64,000 nucleotides of DNA from Sipunculus nudus (lineage: Eukaryota > Annelida > Sipuncula > Golfingiida > Sipunculidae), in assembly GCA_026874595.1 (NCBI GenBank), contig CM049320.1:21395714-21459713 (forward strand), written 5' to 3'. A program made the translations under genes and the position numbers. This document shows positions 38,381 through 52,230 of the stretch, piece after piece (position 1 is the first letter of the stretch; the number at the start of each line of letters is the position of its first letter). The notes below the pieces were generated by a model. That model was not told the origin of the DNA. It worked only from the letters and a program-made list of their open reading frames with translations, and did not search any database.

Positions 38381-41300
38381 TAATAAACGGACTACATTGT
38401 CTTCTTTACTTCATTTATACCTGGTGTATTTAGAAGCCCCAATGCATTGTAGGGGTCAGATTTTGACTCCAACAATCCCTAAACAGCAAATCCTTCTCTT
38501 GTGATTCCGAGTCTGCGCAATGTGCACTTCGGTTGGAGGTATTGTGTTAGTTATTATTTTTTTCTGATTATCGCTCATATTCTGAAGGTAAATATGGAGG
38601 ACTAATTTTCATTAAGCTATAATTATTCGTACTCGGACCTAACAACTCACCACTATTCTGTAGCTGTTTTTTGTTTTTGTTTTTTTTTTTTTGTTTTTTT
38701 TTGCAGTTTTATTCGTCATGTGTGGATGATTGACGGGAAGAGGAGTGGATGACATCTCTTTATTTTCTCAAAGGCAGCTTCTTGCGGACCTTCATTTAAA
38801 ATGAAATCGAGAGGAACTAAAATTTAAAGAAAAGCCAAATTGCCGTTTCAATAAGGACATTAATTAAACGAATGTTGCCGGCATGGGTACCTGTCTATAA
38901 TGGTTTTACAATTTAAACAGTTTATCTCGCAAAAAAACTGAGGGCACTTTATTTATTTCATGCTGACTATATAAATCCTCTTCCTTTATAATACCCCGGT
39001 AACCTATTAACCACGGTTATAACATATCAATGTAAAGCCTCATTAGGCTTTGTTTTTTATTTTATATTTGAAATTTAGTCACCTGATCCTCATTTACAAT
39101 AGTTCAACAACATACTACATACATTATTTTAATTTACTCATATGACATCTTAAAATTACTGGACATGAGACGGATATTTAAAAACTTATTTAGAACAATG
39201 TGAAGAAAGTATAAATAATGTACACGACGGAATAATCTAGAAATCGCTATATTGAAAAGGGTGCGTTTTATTAAGCTATAAATAGAGAGCTAGACAGGTA
39301 CGTTGTCTATAAAGGGGTCTATGTTCTACTACCCTCCCCCCCCCCCCCCGAAACAATGTCCATGTCATTTGTAGAAAAAAAGTATCGTTTCTGGTCAAGC
39401 AAGTTGTTATGATTACCTTTAATTCAAGGATATTGAACTGATCTGAATAATTGAAACAAGTATGTTTGTCTTACTGTTTATCAGTCATTGGCCTTTAGGT
39501 ATATTTTTTATTAAACCTTTATCCAATAATGGTAAATTGGAGCTTTGGACACAAATAAACCAATTAACACTGGCGTCCTATATCAAGGGGAGGGACATTA
39601 AACTATACTAATGTTTACATATATAAATGAAATATATTGATATTTAGATTTAAGATGAGGATGGAATGTTCTTGAATTACTTTGAGTGTCCTGATAATCA
39701 GCCAACTGGGGCCACTGACGCATTCGCTGCGGACCACACGGCCGATAACCTCGAATTTTCTGTAAACCGGACCTCTAAAAATAAGAACACATCTGTGTGT
39801 GATGACGCGTGGCACCTTGAGAGTCTGTTATCATTGTTACTAGGTATCAGTACACCCTCTCACCCCCTCCCACTTAATGCACGAGTGTTCTCTGTGCACT
39901 ATTTTGGACTGACAAACGGTTACCGCCTATACTTAGTGACGACAATAACTGAATACATTCCAGCATTGTCGAGGGCTAGTGTTATTACAGGTCTTGTTAT
40001 GTATTTTTAATAAGCGCCACCCCTTTTATTTGTACTTGATCACAGAGTTCAAGCAATGGTGAGGCCCGCAGTGACACGATGGGTTGTCCCCGGAGGACCC
40101 CTCTTATTAGGAATGGACAGAAACCTTTATGTCCAAGTACAGACACATTGACGCAAGAAATAATATATTCTAGCATTTATAAGATTTAACGTTGATGATT
40201 GTGTATTTGTTTTATATATTCATTTAATTATCATAATATTTATATAAATTTCATAATAATTATGGGTAATATCATGTTTTGAACCCAAACTGTAGAAAAT
40301 CTCTGAGGATATTCTAAAATTGTTGACATATGAAAGTCTTATTCACGTAATATAAATTTTAAATACACGATTTAAATAACTGTTCACTCATTATGAATGG
40401 TCGTGCTTTTTTTTATCTTTTTTTTTTTTTTTTTTTTGTTCTAACCAGGCCAAAATTATGTAATGCGTACCGTAAGCCCTATTTTTTACAGTTTTTTTAT
40501 GCAGAAAAATGTTAACAAATTATCCAAACGTGGGGGAAGTGTAAAACATCCAATATATGGTAAAGGTAACTTTTGTGCCGTTGTCAATGACAAGAAATGA
40601 CGATAAATGACGGAGATAAAACCTGATATTTGATAAAAGTGTGATGTCGATTATGAATAAAATATTTAAACGTATTATAAGTATTGCACAAAATAATAGC
40701 GTGGAGCATAAAAGTGTTTCTATGGCGACTGTTTTATCACCAATATACACTAACGTACGCGCCATGGGAACAGAGAGGTCCGCCTGAGGTCCGTCCATCT
40801 TTATAAGGAACCTCCATGGACGTATAGCATGATCTTCAACAGAGAAGAATTAGAAAAAAACGTTTTTTTCTGATGCTGGCGTCATTGTAAACCCGGGTAT
40901 CACGAGATGCCATGGTAATGACCTAGAGTTAACAATACATTCATCAAAGGTGTAACCTGACACGGAAGTATGCTTTATGACCACTGGTCAACGACTTTGA
41001 TAGTAGACGATGGTCATTCACTTGACTGATCACATGGTCAGCGCCTCCATAAAGGCGATACGAGTCAAAACAAACATGGTCACGAGGAATGTAACGTCAC
41101 TCTGTGGTTTGGGTAGTGGGACCCTGGAGAGTTAAATCCATATATTGCGTTGATATTTTCATATGTTGCCATTTGGTCCAACTGTTCTTATATGTTAATG
41201 TACATGTTATGTATTTAACCTACAGTCCACGCAAAAGAGATATATGTTTGTGTATGTGTGTATAAGGGAGACATGACGTATTTTATTAGCTACAGGTACG

Positions 41301-41645
41301 TCCGTCCCCATGCGGTATCCCCCTTTTGTTGATATATTTGTTCTTCATGTAATATTACTACATGTAGTTGGTCATTTTTCAGCTGGACCATTGAATATTG
41401 AAATAAAACGTCACTGTTGTGTGTGTGCGTGTGTATGCATTGGTTAGCCCTCATGTAGCACACCTACATGTATACCAGAACAGAAAGAAACGTAGTTACG
41501 GGGAATTCAGTGTAGTGTAGAATCCCTCATATACGTATATGTGAGATAAGGTGTGCTAGACATAACATAATAACAGTCTGTAAGCCGCATCATGACTAAC
41601 AAACGCACACAAATTATAGGACTTGCATTACCGTGCTTGTCTGTA
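38381..41645. other. No gene seen
   Basis: AT-rich sequence with T-runs at 38670-38700 and 40419-40437 and a C-run at 39339-39350. The 114-codon frame at 39666-40010 has no recognisable domain and no splice context. Confidence 0.4.
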
Positions 41646-42302
41646 CACAGGCGCTTGAATAGCTATTTGTGTTGATCTTGGTTTAAATAGTGTTCAATTT
41701 ACCTTAACAACAATCCCCTACCGTTTAATGAGCTTTAAACCATGTTATATCGTTGGCCGGTACTTGTTTATATAATAGATACACAAGGCCGGCTTCCAAG
41801 TCTGCAGACGAGTCTGTATCCATTAAGCGACGAACAGACAGATTTATCCCAGATTACTTTTTCCATCATTATCAACCAATCAGGTGTTAGGTTCCAGGGT
41901 GGAATCCTTACTGCTGACCAAGACACATGGGGATTTCCTTGTTTGGGGTAACAGCTGCTTAATGGATGCAGACTAGTTACAAATAAGAGCTCATTACACG
42001 TGGTACACTGTGTGTATTGGAATTGTTGATGCTTTTATAGAAAGAAGAACTGGCCATTTAACCACTGTAAGTTTCTTCCCTCGAAAATCTTTGAAATATT
42101 GGGGAATTTCCATTGATTTCTTGTATCATCGCCTACTCGTCCGCAGACTTGGATGCCGGCCTTGTGTATCTATTATATAAACAAGTACCGGCAAACGATA
42201 TAACATGGTTTAAAGCTCATTAAATGGTAGGGGATTGTTGTTAAGGTAAATTGAACACTATTTAAACCAAGATCAACACAAATAGCGATTCAAGCGCCTG
42301 TG
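41646..42302. mobile_element. 657-bp foldback element, 168-bp inverted arms, 7-bp direct repeat at borders
   Basis: The left arm (41646-41813) and right arm (42135-42302) are reverse complements with about five mismatches. The ends are CACAGGCGCTTGAAT and ATTCAAGCGCCTGTG. GTCTGTA lies directly outside both ends (41639-41645 and 42303-42309), as expected of a target-site duplication. The 321-bp centre has no transposase, so the element is non-autonomous. I cannot name its superfamily. Confidence 0.85.
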
Positions 42303-42586
42303 GTCTGTATATATGACTTGGTGTAATAGAAAGATGAGTTTAACCTGATAACGGGAATGAGCATCAGAAAGCTTTTGGCAAGAACAAGACCACCAACTAC
42401 TGATTATAGTAATATCACCTTTCTGCCACACTTAATCAGACGAACATAATCGCACGAAGGAAAACACAAGTACACATAGTAATCCTAACGTAAAATCTCT
42501 CCATCGCACACACGCACACAAGCATACCTTTATGACATGCATATAATAAAGCTAGGATAATGTATTAATTATGATTCGAATACAGG

Positions 42587-42712
42587 CCCCCCCCCCCCCC
42601 CACCTCTCTCTCTCTCTCTCTCTTTCTCTCTCTGTTAAACATGAACAGTAATCATAAACTCTCTCACACACTCACAGACATAAAACATTATATATATATA
42701 TATATATATATG
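42587..42712. repeat. C-run, (CT)n and (TA)n
   Basis: C14-15 then CT-rich 42603-42634, and (TA)n at 42690-42711. Confidence 0.85.
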
Positions 42713-43065
42713 AATGAGCGTTATCCTTACAGTTGATGTCTTGAACTGAGATTATATTTACACCTGGACATGCATTCCGAAAGTATTACCCTTAGGTGAC
42801 CGTCTTGCATCGGGTTTTATACTTTCCTTACGAAAAACACGACACTGATCAAGCTTCGTCGCAGCCAGCGGGTACACGACTAGTAATTACACAGACGGTT
42901 AACCTCGGTATTTCTCGTGATATACACGGTGTCTTTTAATATCCCTCCCTATATTTAGTTTAAGTGTACTGGTTACTCAAGTCAAGTTGTTCTGGTTCTT
43001 TCAAGCAAAAGCAATTGAGAAGAACATTTCTAGCGGGCTTTGCGCTCTAAGTAATAAGACCTAGG
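42713..43065. other. No gene seen
   Basis: AT-rich sequence without a recognisable feature. Confidence 0.35.
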
Positions 43066-43330
43066 ATATGTAATATTATCTGTATATGTATAATATAATC
43101 TGAAAAATATGTATTATAATCTATTTAATGTGTAAAATAACCTGCAAACTATGTTATTTAATCTGTAAAGTATGTGATATAATCTGTAAAACATATAATA
43201 TAATTTGTAAAATATGTAATCAGTTTGGAAAAAATGTACCATAATCCGTAATATATGTAACGTTATCTTTTACAATATATAATGTAATCTGTACAATATG
43301 TAATATGATCTGTACAATATGTGCTATAAT
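43066..43330. repeat. Diverged 21-bp tandem repeat, ~12 units
   Basis: The unit is close to ATCTGTAAAATATGTAATATA. The last units are spaced exactly 21 bp apart (ATCTGTACAATATG at 43288 and 43309). Earlier ones carry substitutions and small indels. Confidence 0.75.
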
Positions 43331-46300
43331 CTCACTGTTTTTGCATCGTCTGGTTCATATTTTCCCCTCTATAACTGCAAAACACGTACATGTATTTAAG
43401 TACTGCTGCACGTTTCCACGTCGACACAAGAACCGATATAATATTATGAATTGTTAAACGTCATAACCCTCCGAGCCGACGTGTATGGAGACACAAAAAC
43501 TTGCCTGGACGGACAAATCCTAATGGTACACCATGCAATACAGCTCCCCTTCCATTGAATATTTTCAAGGTCACATAAACTGTCAGCTTTACCTGTAAAC
43601 TTACAGCCTTTGTCTTCTGTCGGTAATTTTTTTAAACCCGTTTGGGTGTGTCTACAACAAATGGGCACTGGAAGTCTTTTTAATTAAACAGCGCGATAGT
43701 GGAATCTATAACTTGTTTTAATGTCACGGAAGTGCCGCTGCAAGGAAAGCAAACTATGAAAAGTCTGAAAGCAAAGTGGCCTTCCCGACATCGAGAGCTG
43801 TAGCAAGATACTATGTGTCTCGGTCTTAGAGTCAATTTATGGTACGTTTAAGTCTGGATATTCATTATGTACAACTTACTATATGGATTACAGTACTATT
43901 TATTGTGTAAAATCTTATGTTTATTGTGTTTAATATATACATCAACTATCCCAAGTTAAAAACCTAATTATGTAAATTGCAGTAATCTTTATTATTATTA
44001 TCATTATTTTGCCAATTTTTATACTTTATTGGAGTGTCCTATTCAAGTTGCTTAAGATGATTTCCAACTCTTGTCGAGTTTATCTAATATTTTGATCAAT
44101 ATTCCAGCATAGTCATTTGCCAGTTTACTCTTTGTTCTCTTTATCCTAAATACTTGTTCTTTTTGTCCATTTTCCACAATAATTATTGTGCTTTTTATCT
44201 GTTTTTCTAACCATCCGTCTCTCAGTATAAATGTCAGGATCAAAATAAATTTCTACATTTTACTTATGTTTTTTGTAATTATATATTATCTTATCAACAC
44301 GTTTACACATACGTAAAACAGCATAACCGTTTGTGTGCCTCAGTTTAATATGGTGTATCGTGCCCCCCCCCCGCCTTTTGTGCAGATTTGACTCAGGTTA
44401 TGCCTTATTTCATAATTTCAAGCATTTTTTTTTATTTTTAGTAAACTCTGCTTATATTTGATGGCCAGAATACTGTTTAATTAATAATATAATGCATTTG
44501 TGAACATTGTCCTTCAAGACATTTGACATCTGGATTTCCCAACAGCCGAGTTTTGCTTCAAAGATGTGAAACTGGAAACAAAATCAGAGTAATATACATT
44601 GTACTCCCATCATGCTAGCAGTTTACCAAATCAATTTTGGGAGGGGAAGGCTGACACTGGTTTAGTCGTGTCTGCAAACCATAGTACATGACTGTTTGTA
44701 ACATTGGTCGAGTTTTCAGAAATAGTAACTGCAAATTCGACTGTTCATGCCGTTGGGATTATCAGGGATCTCAGCTTTACTTAACTTGTGATGACTTGTC
44801 ATATTTTAAAATGGCGTTCCAAAGAAAGGTGGCGACCAAGCCACATATTTCTCCTAACAGGCTGCCTTGTTAGGATGTATGGTTGCTCCTCTATTTATGA
44901 CGTCCTATAATCTGAGATAGTTGAGCATCCAATCTATATCACTTAACAACCTATAATTTGTAATTACTCGCGATCACTCGCTGGGTCTTGGCGACTCCAC
45001 CCGTCACTGACGTCACGACCTTATACTAAATATGTGACCTTGGAGTACATGGAATGTAGTGGAAAATGCCGGAGCTCCAATGTTTCTGACTTAGTGCACA
45101 CGCGGAGATGTAAATAGTGGCGACCATAACCCCCCCCCCCCCCCTTTGATAACTATGGGTTCCTAAAGAAGAATGTATGTAAAACCTACTCTTTGAAGAT
45201 TTAGCACGTGATATATGTTATCATTTACAACTGTAATTAACTGTTGAAGTGCCGTATGAACCATCTGTTTTTGAAAGAGGATTGTAATACAATAATTAAT
45301 ATAATTACACTTGCATTGTTTTGTTCTGCTATAAGACATTTTTTTTCCACATATGTATTTATATATATACATATGTGTGTGTCTATGTATGTATGTATGC
45401 ATAATTGTGCGCGTGTGTATAGAACAAACATGAGGTGCTTACCTTACATCTGCTCAGTAAATAAAATTATAAACATCTTTTTTCGAAAATTATAAAATTT
45501 ATCACAGAAAAATATGGAGGGTAATTCCAGGTTGTATCAGAAAAGGTAATAACGTTTATTGACACGTTTTATTGTTTCATTTTAATATAGCTCCATCAAA
45601 GTCATTTTTTATCACTATTCGATTTTTTCTTTTAATGTTTTAATGCTATCACATGATTCATTATTAAAGTACTGTATTACATATTATTGTAACGTGCGTT
45701 TCGGGTACTTAAAATACTTATACTGATATTTATACGTGAAACAAGGCAGGGAGTTCACCCTTGTTGTGTACAAGTATACACCCCAGGACCCGGTGCGGTG
45801 TGGTCGCGTTACCGGTACCGCTACTGTCACCACGGGGTTGTGACCACGTCCAGGGCCCGTTCCACGTGACCTCTCACCCCCTATCATACCAACATACCTG
45901 CCCTCGCTACCCCCTACAGGGCGAGTGCGCAAATGTAGACACAAGTGGCCAACAAAGACACCATTCACAAGAGCAAGTCCAAATATTTGTCCATACCAGG
46001 TAACGTCATAAAACTGCTATTAAAAGAATACAGGTACTAATTTTTTTTTATTTCACATACATATCCAAGCAGTTGTTATTGAGCTGATAACGGGATAAGT
46101 GATTTTAATCAGCCAATTTCCGTTCTGCATGGTTTTTATCCAAAGGGCTTTCTTTGCACTGGCACCGTTTCAGACAGTTCCCATCAACTGAGCCAGTGAC
46201 ATGTCAACCAGTTGTAAACTGTTTTAGGGGTATTCGCTACATTCTGACAATTTCCCGACCCTTTGAAGTGACTAGACTTATAAAATGATCATTCATTATG

Positions 46301-48546
46301 ACGTTATTTTTTTACACATGGAATCTTTGTGTAAACAAGAGTTTTTTTTATCAAGATAGCAAAATATCCGTAATGGCCGGCTACTGTAATTTACATTCTT
46401 AGAAAATAAGACAAGTACCTTCCATTCAGTAACAAAAATACCATTAAGTATAAAATAAATTACCATACAGTACAAAATAAATAATCATATAAAATTCCAA
46501 ATTAATTAGGCTTTGGTTCGAGGGCACTGAAATAAAACGGAGTTCGAGAAACTGACAATATTTCTGTAAGTTATACGGACTCATACAGAAAAAATAACGT
46601 TCTATTTAAGATCAAGACCATCAGCGAATTTCATCTCTATGACCAAGCCTTCGTTTCGGAGCTGACGAAATATTGAAATAAGTCTAAGTGATGGGACTTT
46701 CATGATTATGTTTTGAAAAGTTTGATCATTATTAGACTAAGGAAAATTCTGGAAGGACCGGGAGTACTGGATGCGGGGGAGGGTGATCTCTATATATCAG
46801 CATGACAAAAGGTCCGCACATACACACATGTATTCACATACATAGATACAATATAATATTTGATCTATCAGAAATAAATCAGTTACCAAGTTACCAACCA
46901 TTATCTTTGACTGATGCATTTTTCACATAACTTAAAAATCTAGCATTAATTCAGGAAACTAAGAAGTAAACTTTGACAGTTGTTCAAGGTAAAAGAGCTT
47001 TGACTGATTAGTATATAAATATTTCGCGAGTTTTACTTTTTAATTGTTTCCCCGAGGATCAAAATTTCGCGATTTTACCATGCAGTAACCTACACATAGT
47101 ATCTCCATTATCACATTGTTTAATATACCCGCGTGACCTTGACAATATGACGGGACCCACCACAACGAGTATAATTTCTTGTTCCCTAAAATGGCAGATA
47201 GTATGAAAACTTTCATATTATTTGTAAAGTCTATCTTTGATTTAAAGGTAACATAAAATATATGTCATTATTTATTATATCAGTCTTTTTGTTTTTAGAC
47301 TGATAAACCTACATGCATGGTCGCATGGATAACGCACGTTAACTGTCATTGAAGCTATTTATTACAAATCACCGTTCACTTTTGTAGATCAGGTGTTTTA
47401 TCCACGCGATTTTTTTTTTTTTTTTTTTTTGCGAATATCGCGATTTTGAAACCGTCGCAAAAAAAGCCAATTGACCACATTGTGTCAGAATGAATGGTAA
47501 ACCAGATCTAGGATATCAATTATTTTCTTTTCATTCCCGAGACATGCGATGCTTCTTTTAAATTCAGGTTTACTGTCATTGTTTGGTTGCTTTTCTATTA
47601 TATAGCATCTTAACTCGGAATGTTATAAAGGAATTTAATGAAAGTATATTGAGGATAAGAAAATGCCAATTGAAAGATTGGATTTTGTTTTAAGTTTTGA
47701 TGATTATACGAGAAAATAATAATACGTTTTTGTTTGAAGGTTTCTTTGCCACTGGGAGAGAGATCTATTTGTTTGTGCCGGTGCAGGGTGAAACCATCGT
47801 CGTTCACCGGGATTAGAGGAATCTTTTATTGAAAATATCTAAACAGCATGATTTTCTTTCAGCAGCTGCAATATACACAATTGTTCCCTAATCAAAACCG
47901 CCTATTACTGGGGACAGAGCCGACCTGTGATGTATTAATTGAGTAAGTTAACCGCGACCCATTTCTTCTGGCTCATATCAATTCTCTGTGACCGGGTATG
48001 GAGCACACAACACCGTTTGATAAAGGACCTACTAATGGTGGCGGAGGAACTCGTATGCGGTCTCTGAATGCTTTCTAGCTTTTATCATTAAGTTCATAAC
48101 GAAACCACTACCAATGATATTATTAGCATTAATATTGTTAAACTGTTTATTATTATTATGATTATTATTATTATTATTATTATTATTTACAATTAATTTA
48201 TACATATATGTATAATTATGTATACAGATGTATAATGATGTATATAGATGTAGGTCCCAGGACCAGCAATACATTATGGAACACTATAAACAATAATTAT
48301 AATGAAGTGTACTGGATATAATAAACATTGGTAAAATGTATCATCCCACGTCTCATCCCCAGCTCCCAATAATGTCACATTTATTGTAGCCTCTTGCAAA
48401 ACATGATATCCATATGACTATGGTTTACACAATGGTCACCAGATGAACAAGTGTAGAGCTCACAGAGCTTGTATGACACACTGTCCCTTCCTGCTGGTTA
48501 TGTCTTTTACATAGCCTGTTATTGGACCAATTTTTTTAAAAGAAAA
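43331..48546. other. No gene seen
   Basis: AT-rich sequence with C-runs (44364-44372, 45130-45144), a GC-rich patch at 45775-45915, TTCGCGA-type motifs at 47030-47090 and 47400-47465 (related to 28822-29252), and an (ATT)n stretch at 48148-48188. The open frame at 44052-44243 has no signature. Confidence 0.4.
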
Positions 48547-48980
48547 CTTGACGGGGGGGGGGGGGGATGACTCGCATGTAGGCGTGGGTTAACACAACTT
48601 GGGACAACTCACACACACATACATTATATATATATATATACTTCATTGTTTGTGTGGCACATTTGAAATATATAACAATTAAGTATAAGGTTAAGAAAAA
48701 AATAAAGCGTTATGTGTCAAGTATATGTTTATTCTAATCCAGGTTTATGTACACGTAATATTTCATAGTTAACTCAGAAATAGAACGTAGGTCTATAATT
48801 CCAATTATTGATATATTGCATTTCAAATAAATGAATATGATTCTCTGAAAATAAAGGGGGGGGGGGGGTGATAACATTGACCCCCCCCCCCTCCCCCTCC
48901 CCCCCCGCCCCCGACCCTCTTTTGCTTAAAAGTGGGGGGATGGGTATATATCCCACCCCTGTATTGACGCCCTTGCTTAT
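48547..48980 (+). repeat. G/C-tract family, copy 2
   Basis: GACGGGGG...GATGACTCGCATG starts it. The inside holds ATTAAGTATAAGGTTAAG, AAGTATATGTTTATTCTAAT and AATATTTCATAGTTAACTC. The close has G13, GTGATAACATTGA, long C-runs, and TTGACGCCCTTG. Confidence 0.75.
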
Positions 48981-49640
48981 ACATATAAGAACCTGTCAAA
49001 TATGGAACGAATACATGAATGTAAACATGGCGGAGGCTTGCATTCTTTTGAATGCATAATTATAGTTAGCTATTTTTTTAACAACTACTTTGTCAATTTA
49101 GAGTGGGTATGAGCCATGAGAGGAGCGGTTAAGCAGCAAATAAATGATGTTGAACTTCAATGAATGGTGGTGCCATCTGGAGCCTGGAATGGGAACAAGT
49201 TAATAAAACTGAATACTTGTCAGACATGATATCATTTTCTGGGTTGCATTATGTAGTGAAATGTTCAATAAGCTTGAGCAACAACAGGAATGTGCCTGAA
49301 ACAGGGTAGATAAATCTTTAAATGGACATACCAGTGTTAAACATACAAACGAGGCTGAAGAATATGGTAATCTATTACCATAAGGTAAGCTATTAAGTAC
49401 GTGCGTTTGTTATGTAATGGGAGCATTGCATCCACAACAGAGACCAGATCCTGTTATGTATTGCTGCAGCAAGTATGACATCATCGACCGGTAATGTCAG
49501 AAATACTAAGCTTTTGATGAGATCTAGAAGTTCTGTTCACAGGGTTTTTTCCTGTGGCTGCGTGTCGTCATTGCCGAGTTGACAGTGCTCATAGATGTGC
49601 CGATAGCTTTGTAATAAATTAAAAAACCTCCAGTGGCGTC
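48981..49640. other. No gene seen
   Basis: AT-rich gap between repeat copies. Confidence 0.35.
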
Positions 49641-49849
49641 AATTTTTCTTCCTGGGTGTGGGGATGACTCGCCGACACACACACACACATACACACACAC
49701 ATATATATATATACCTTTTTGGCATCTGTATGACACATTTCAAATATATAACTTAATCACATTTCAAATACATTTCAATATAATATTTCACAGTAAACTC
49801 ATAAATGGAGCCTGTCTATAGTTTATTCAAATCTATATTTCATTTACAA

Positions 49850-49930
<81 letters not shown>

Positions 49931-50035
49931 CTCTGGAAAGTGGGGGGATTATAACACTGACCATTCCCCCTTGCAAAAAGTGGGGGGGGGGGGGAGATAT
50001 ATAGCCCCCATCCCCCCTATATTGACGACCCTGAA
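49641..50035 (+). repeat. G/C-tract family, copy 3
   Basis: CTTCCTGGGTGTGGGGATGA opens it, then (CA)n and (TA)n tracts (49676-49714), and AATATTTCACAGTAAACTCA. A CT/CTAT/TA array at 49851-49927 interrupts the copy. The end is GTGGGGGGATTATAACACTG, a C-run, GTGGGGGGGGG, and TATTGACGACCCTG. Confidence 0.75.
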
Positions 50036-50149
50036 AACCTCGTGTTTTTTTTTTTTTTAAAGATAAATAGATAAAATGTATATGAAAGGTGAAAGGGAAT
50101 ATCTGCATGTTAAACTAAACATCTCCAGTCAAATGATCACGATGTCTAC

Positions 50150-50490
50150 CTTGATAAGTATAATACTGATAGCTGTGGTATGTCATTCTCAACATCTAAA
50201 ATTTATTACAATTAAGTATAAGGTTTAAAAAAAACGGTATTATGTTCCCAGTATATGTTTATTCTAAATCAGGTTTAACTCTATAATAGTTTCTAGTAGA
50301 CTCATAAATTGAACCAAACTGTAACATTCTAATTATTTATATATTTCATTTGGAATATATAAATAATAATCTCTGAATTTCAGGGGGGATGATAACATTG
50401 ATAATCCCTCCCCTCTCCCCCCTTGCTAAACAGTGGGTACATATATCCCTATCATCCCCCCTGGTATCGATAAGACGAGAATGGGGTAAA
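50150..50490 (+). repeat. G/C-tract family, copy 4
   Basis: It lacks the opening CA tract. It shares ACAATTAAGTATAAGGTTTA, CAGTATATGTTTATTCTAAA, ATGATAACATTGATAATCCC and the C-rich end. A C-run and (CA)n at 50499-50527 follow. Confidence 0.75.
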
Positions 50491-52197
50491 TATACAACCC
50501 CCCCCCCCCACACACACACACACACACGTTTTAGCAAGAGAGGTGATCAATGTAATCATCCGCTTTCTGTTCAGAGAAAAAGATTAATTTATTAAAAAAT
50601 CAAATATCTTAATCTTTAGAATTATAGACGTGCTAGTTTCTATAAATATAATGTTAAATATAATATCCGAGCCTTATTATTTATACCAAAAAGTCATTTA
50701 AACATTTATACAGTTGTTATACATTTGCGTGGGTCAAACATACAATTTAATTTGTATATATATAAATAACACTCAAATGAAATATTTAAGTATTTCTATA
50801 GCCTTATAGAGAAAATAATTGTCCAAATTTTTCATTACCTCCCCAAGCCTCCGATTCATATGCACTCCCCCCCCCCTTTCCACATCATGGAAGATAAACC
50901 GACGCCACTGTGTTACTCTTATCAAAACTGACCACCTATAGTCCACTTGTAGCTTAACTCTGCATATCATGAAGGAAAGAGTTAAAAAGACCATTGGGGT
51001 CAAATAACCTAGCACAAGTCGGACCTCGTGTAGCATACGTACATACATACATATACATGTCATATACATACACATATTATAAGCAAACTTGAATTCAATA
51101 CTGCAAGAAGCGAAATCTAAATTTATAAACTTACAATTTTGAAAATAATTAATATCAGTTCATACTAACGGTTTTGAATCGGTAACGTTCACATAAAAGT
51201 TGAGAGAATATGTTTTTCTAACTTTTTATTCAATTACCAATTCTCTAAAGAATAGTTACTTTTATATGAAAGAAGCGGGTTATATTGTCTGAATTACATG
51301 GGGGGGGGGGGGGGGGGTGCAACATGAAATGTTGTCTTTCAGGTTGCGTCACATTTTACTTGCATTCACGTACCAAAAAGAATCAGTGTAGTACGGAGAT
51401 GATAGGTGGCGCCACTCCTAAGCCGTTTGGTACATACATGTCATTATATTTTTTTTTCTTCTGCACTACGTAGCAAATAAATGGATCAGTATTGGGAACT
51501 AGGTGTTTAAGATAACCTTCGTGTTTTCTCTCCGTTCTATGATCTAGAACAACAAGATTCGTGTAATAAATAAAAACACTCTTTTAAACGATACAATGTT
51601 TTCTTTTTGATCTTTAAGAATTCATGTATCATCCCTAATTTCAGTTCCCTGGTATAGTCGAACAATTAACCCCACACACACCTTTATGCACACGTATATT
51701 AACAAGAATTATTTCAAAATTTAAATACGTTTTATTTTTTTTTAGAGGATCCCGAACGTGTTCAAGGACAGAATGCATTGCATATACACATTTAAATCAA
51801 ATGTTTCGTTTAAACTGTCTTGGCGAAGACTCCGCTTCAAATCACACATCGTCCAAGCACCTTGTTGAGAAAACTATAATTGATTACATGAAACAACAAA
51901 TTTTAAATAAGCAGTAACTAATGAAAAAAAACTGATGATAGAATGGAACAAAAAATACCTATTATATAAAGCAGTCGAATCAGGCAGCAAATTACCACGT
52001 TCTTTCCAACATTGTTTATCTGCGCTGGTAAAATACATAATTGGGTATAAAATATATATAAATAAATAAATAAATATGTATATATATCCTTTATTACAAT
52101 CCATATATATATATATATATATATTCCACTTACCTCTCTGTCAGTTACTTCTTCAACTCCCTTATTTCTTGTATTATATATATATGTATGTATATAA

Positions 52198-52230
<33 letters not shown>

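Noticed and set aside
39666-40010. 114-codon frame
   Set aside because: No recognisable motif; overlapping open frame on the opposite strand; no promoter or splice context.
41742-41951. 69-codon frame within the foldback element
   Set aside because: Half lies in the inverted arm and no transposase motif is present.
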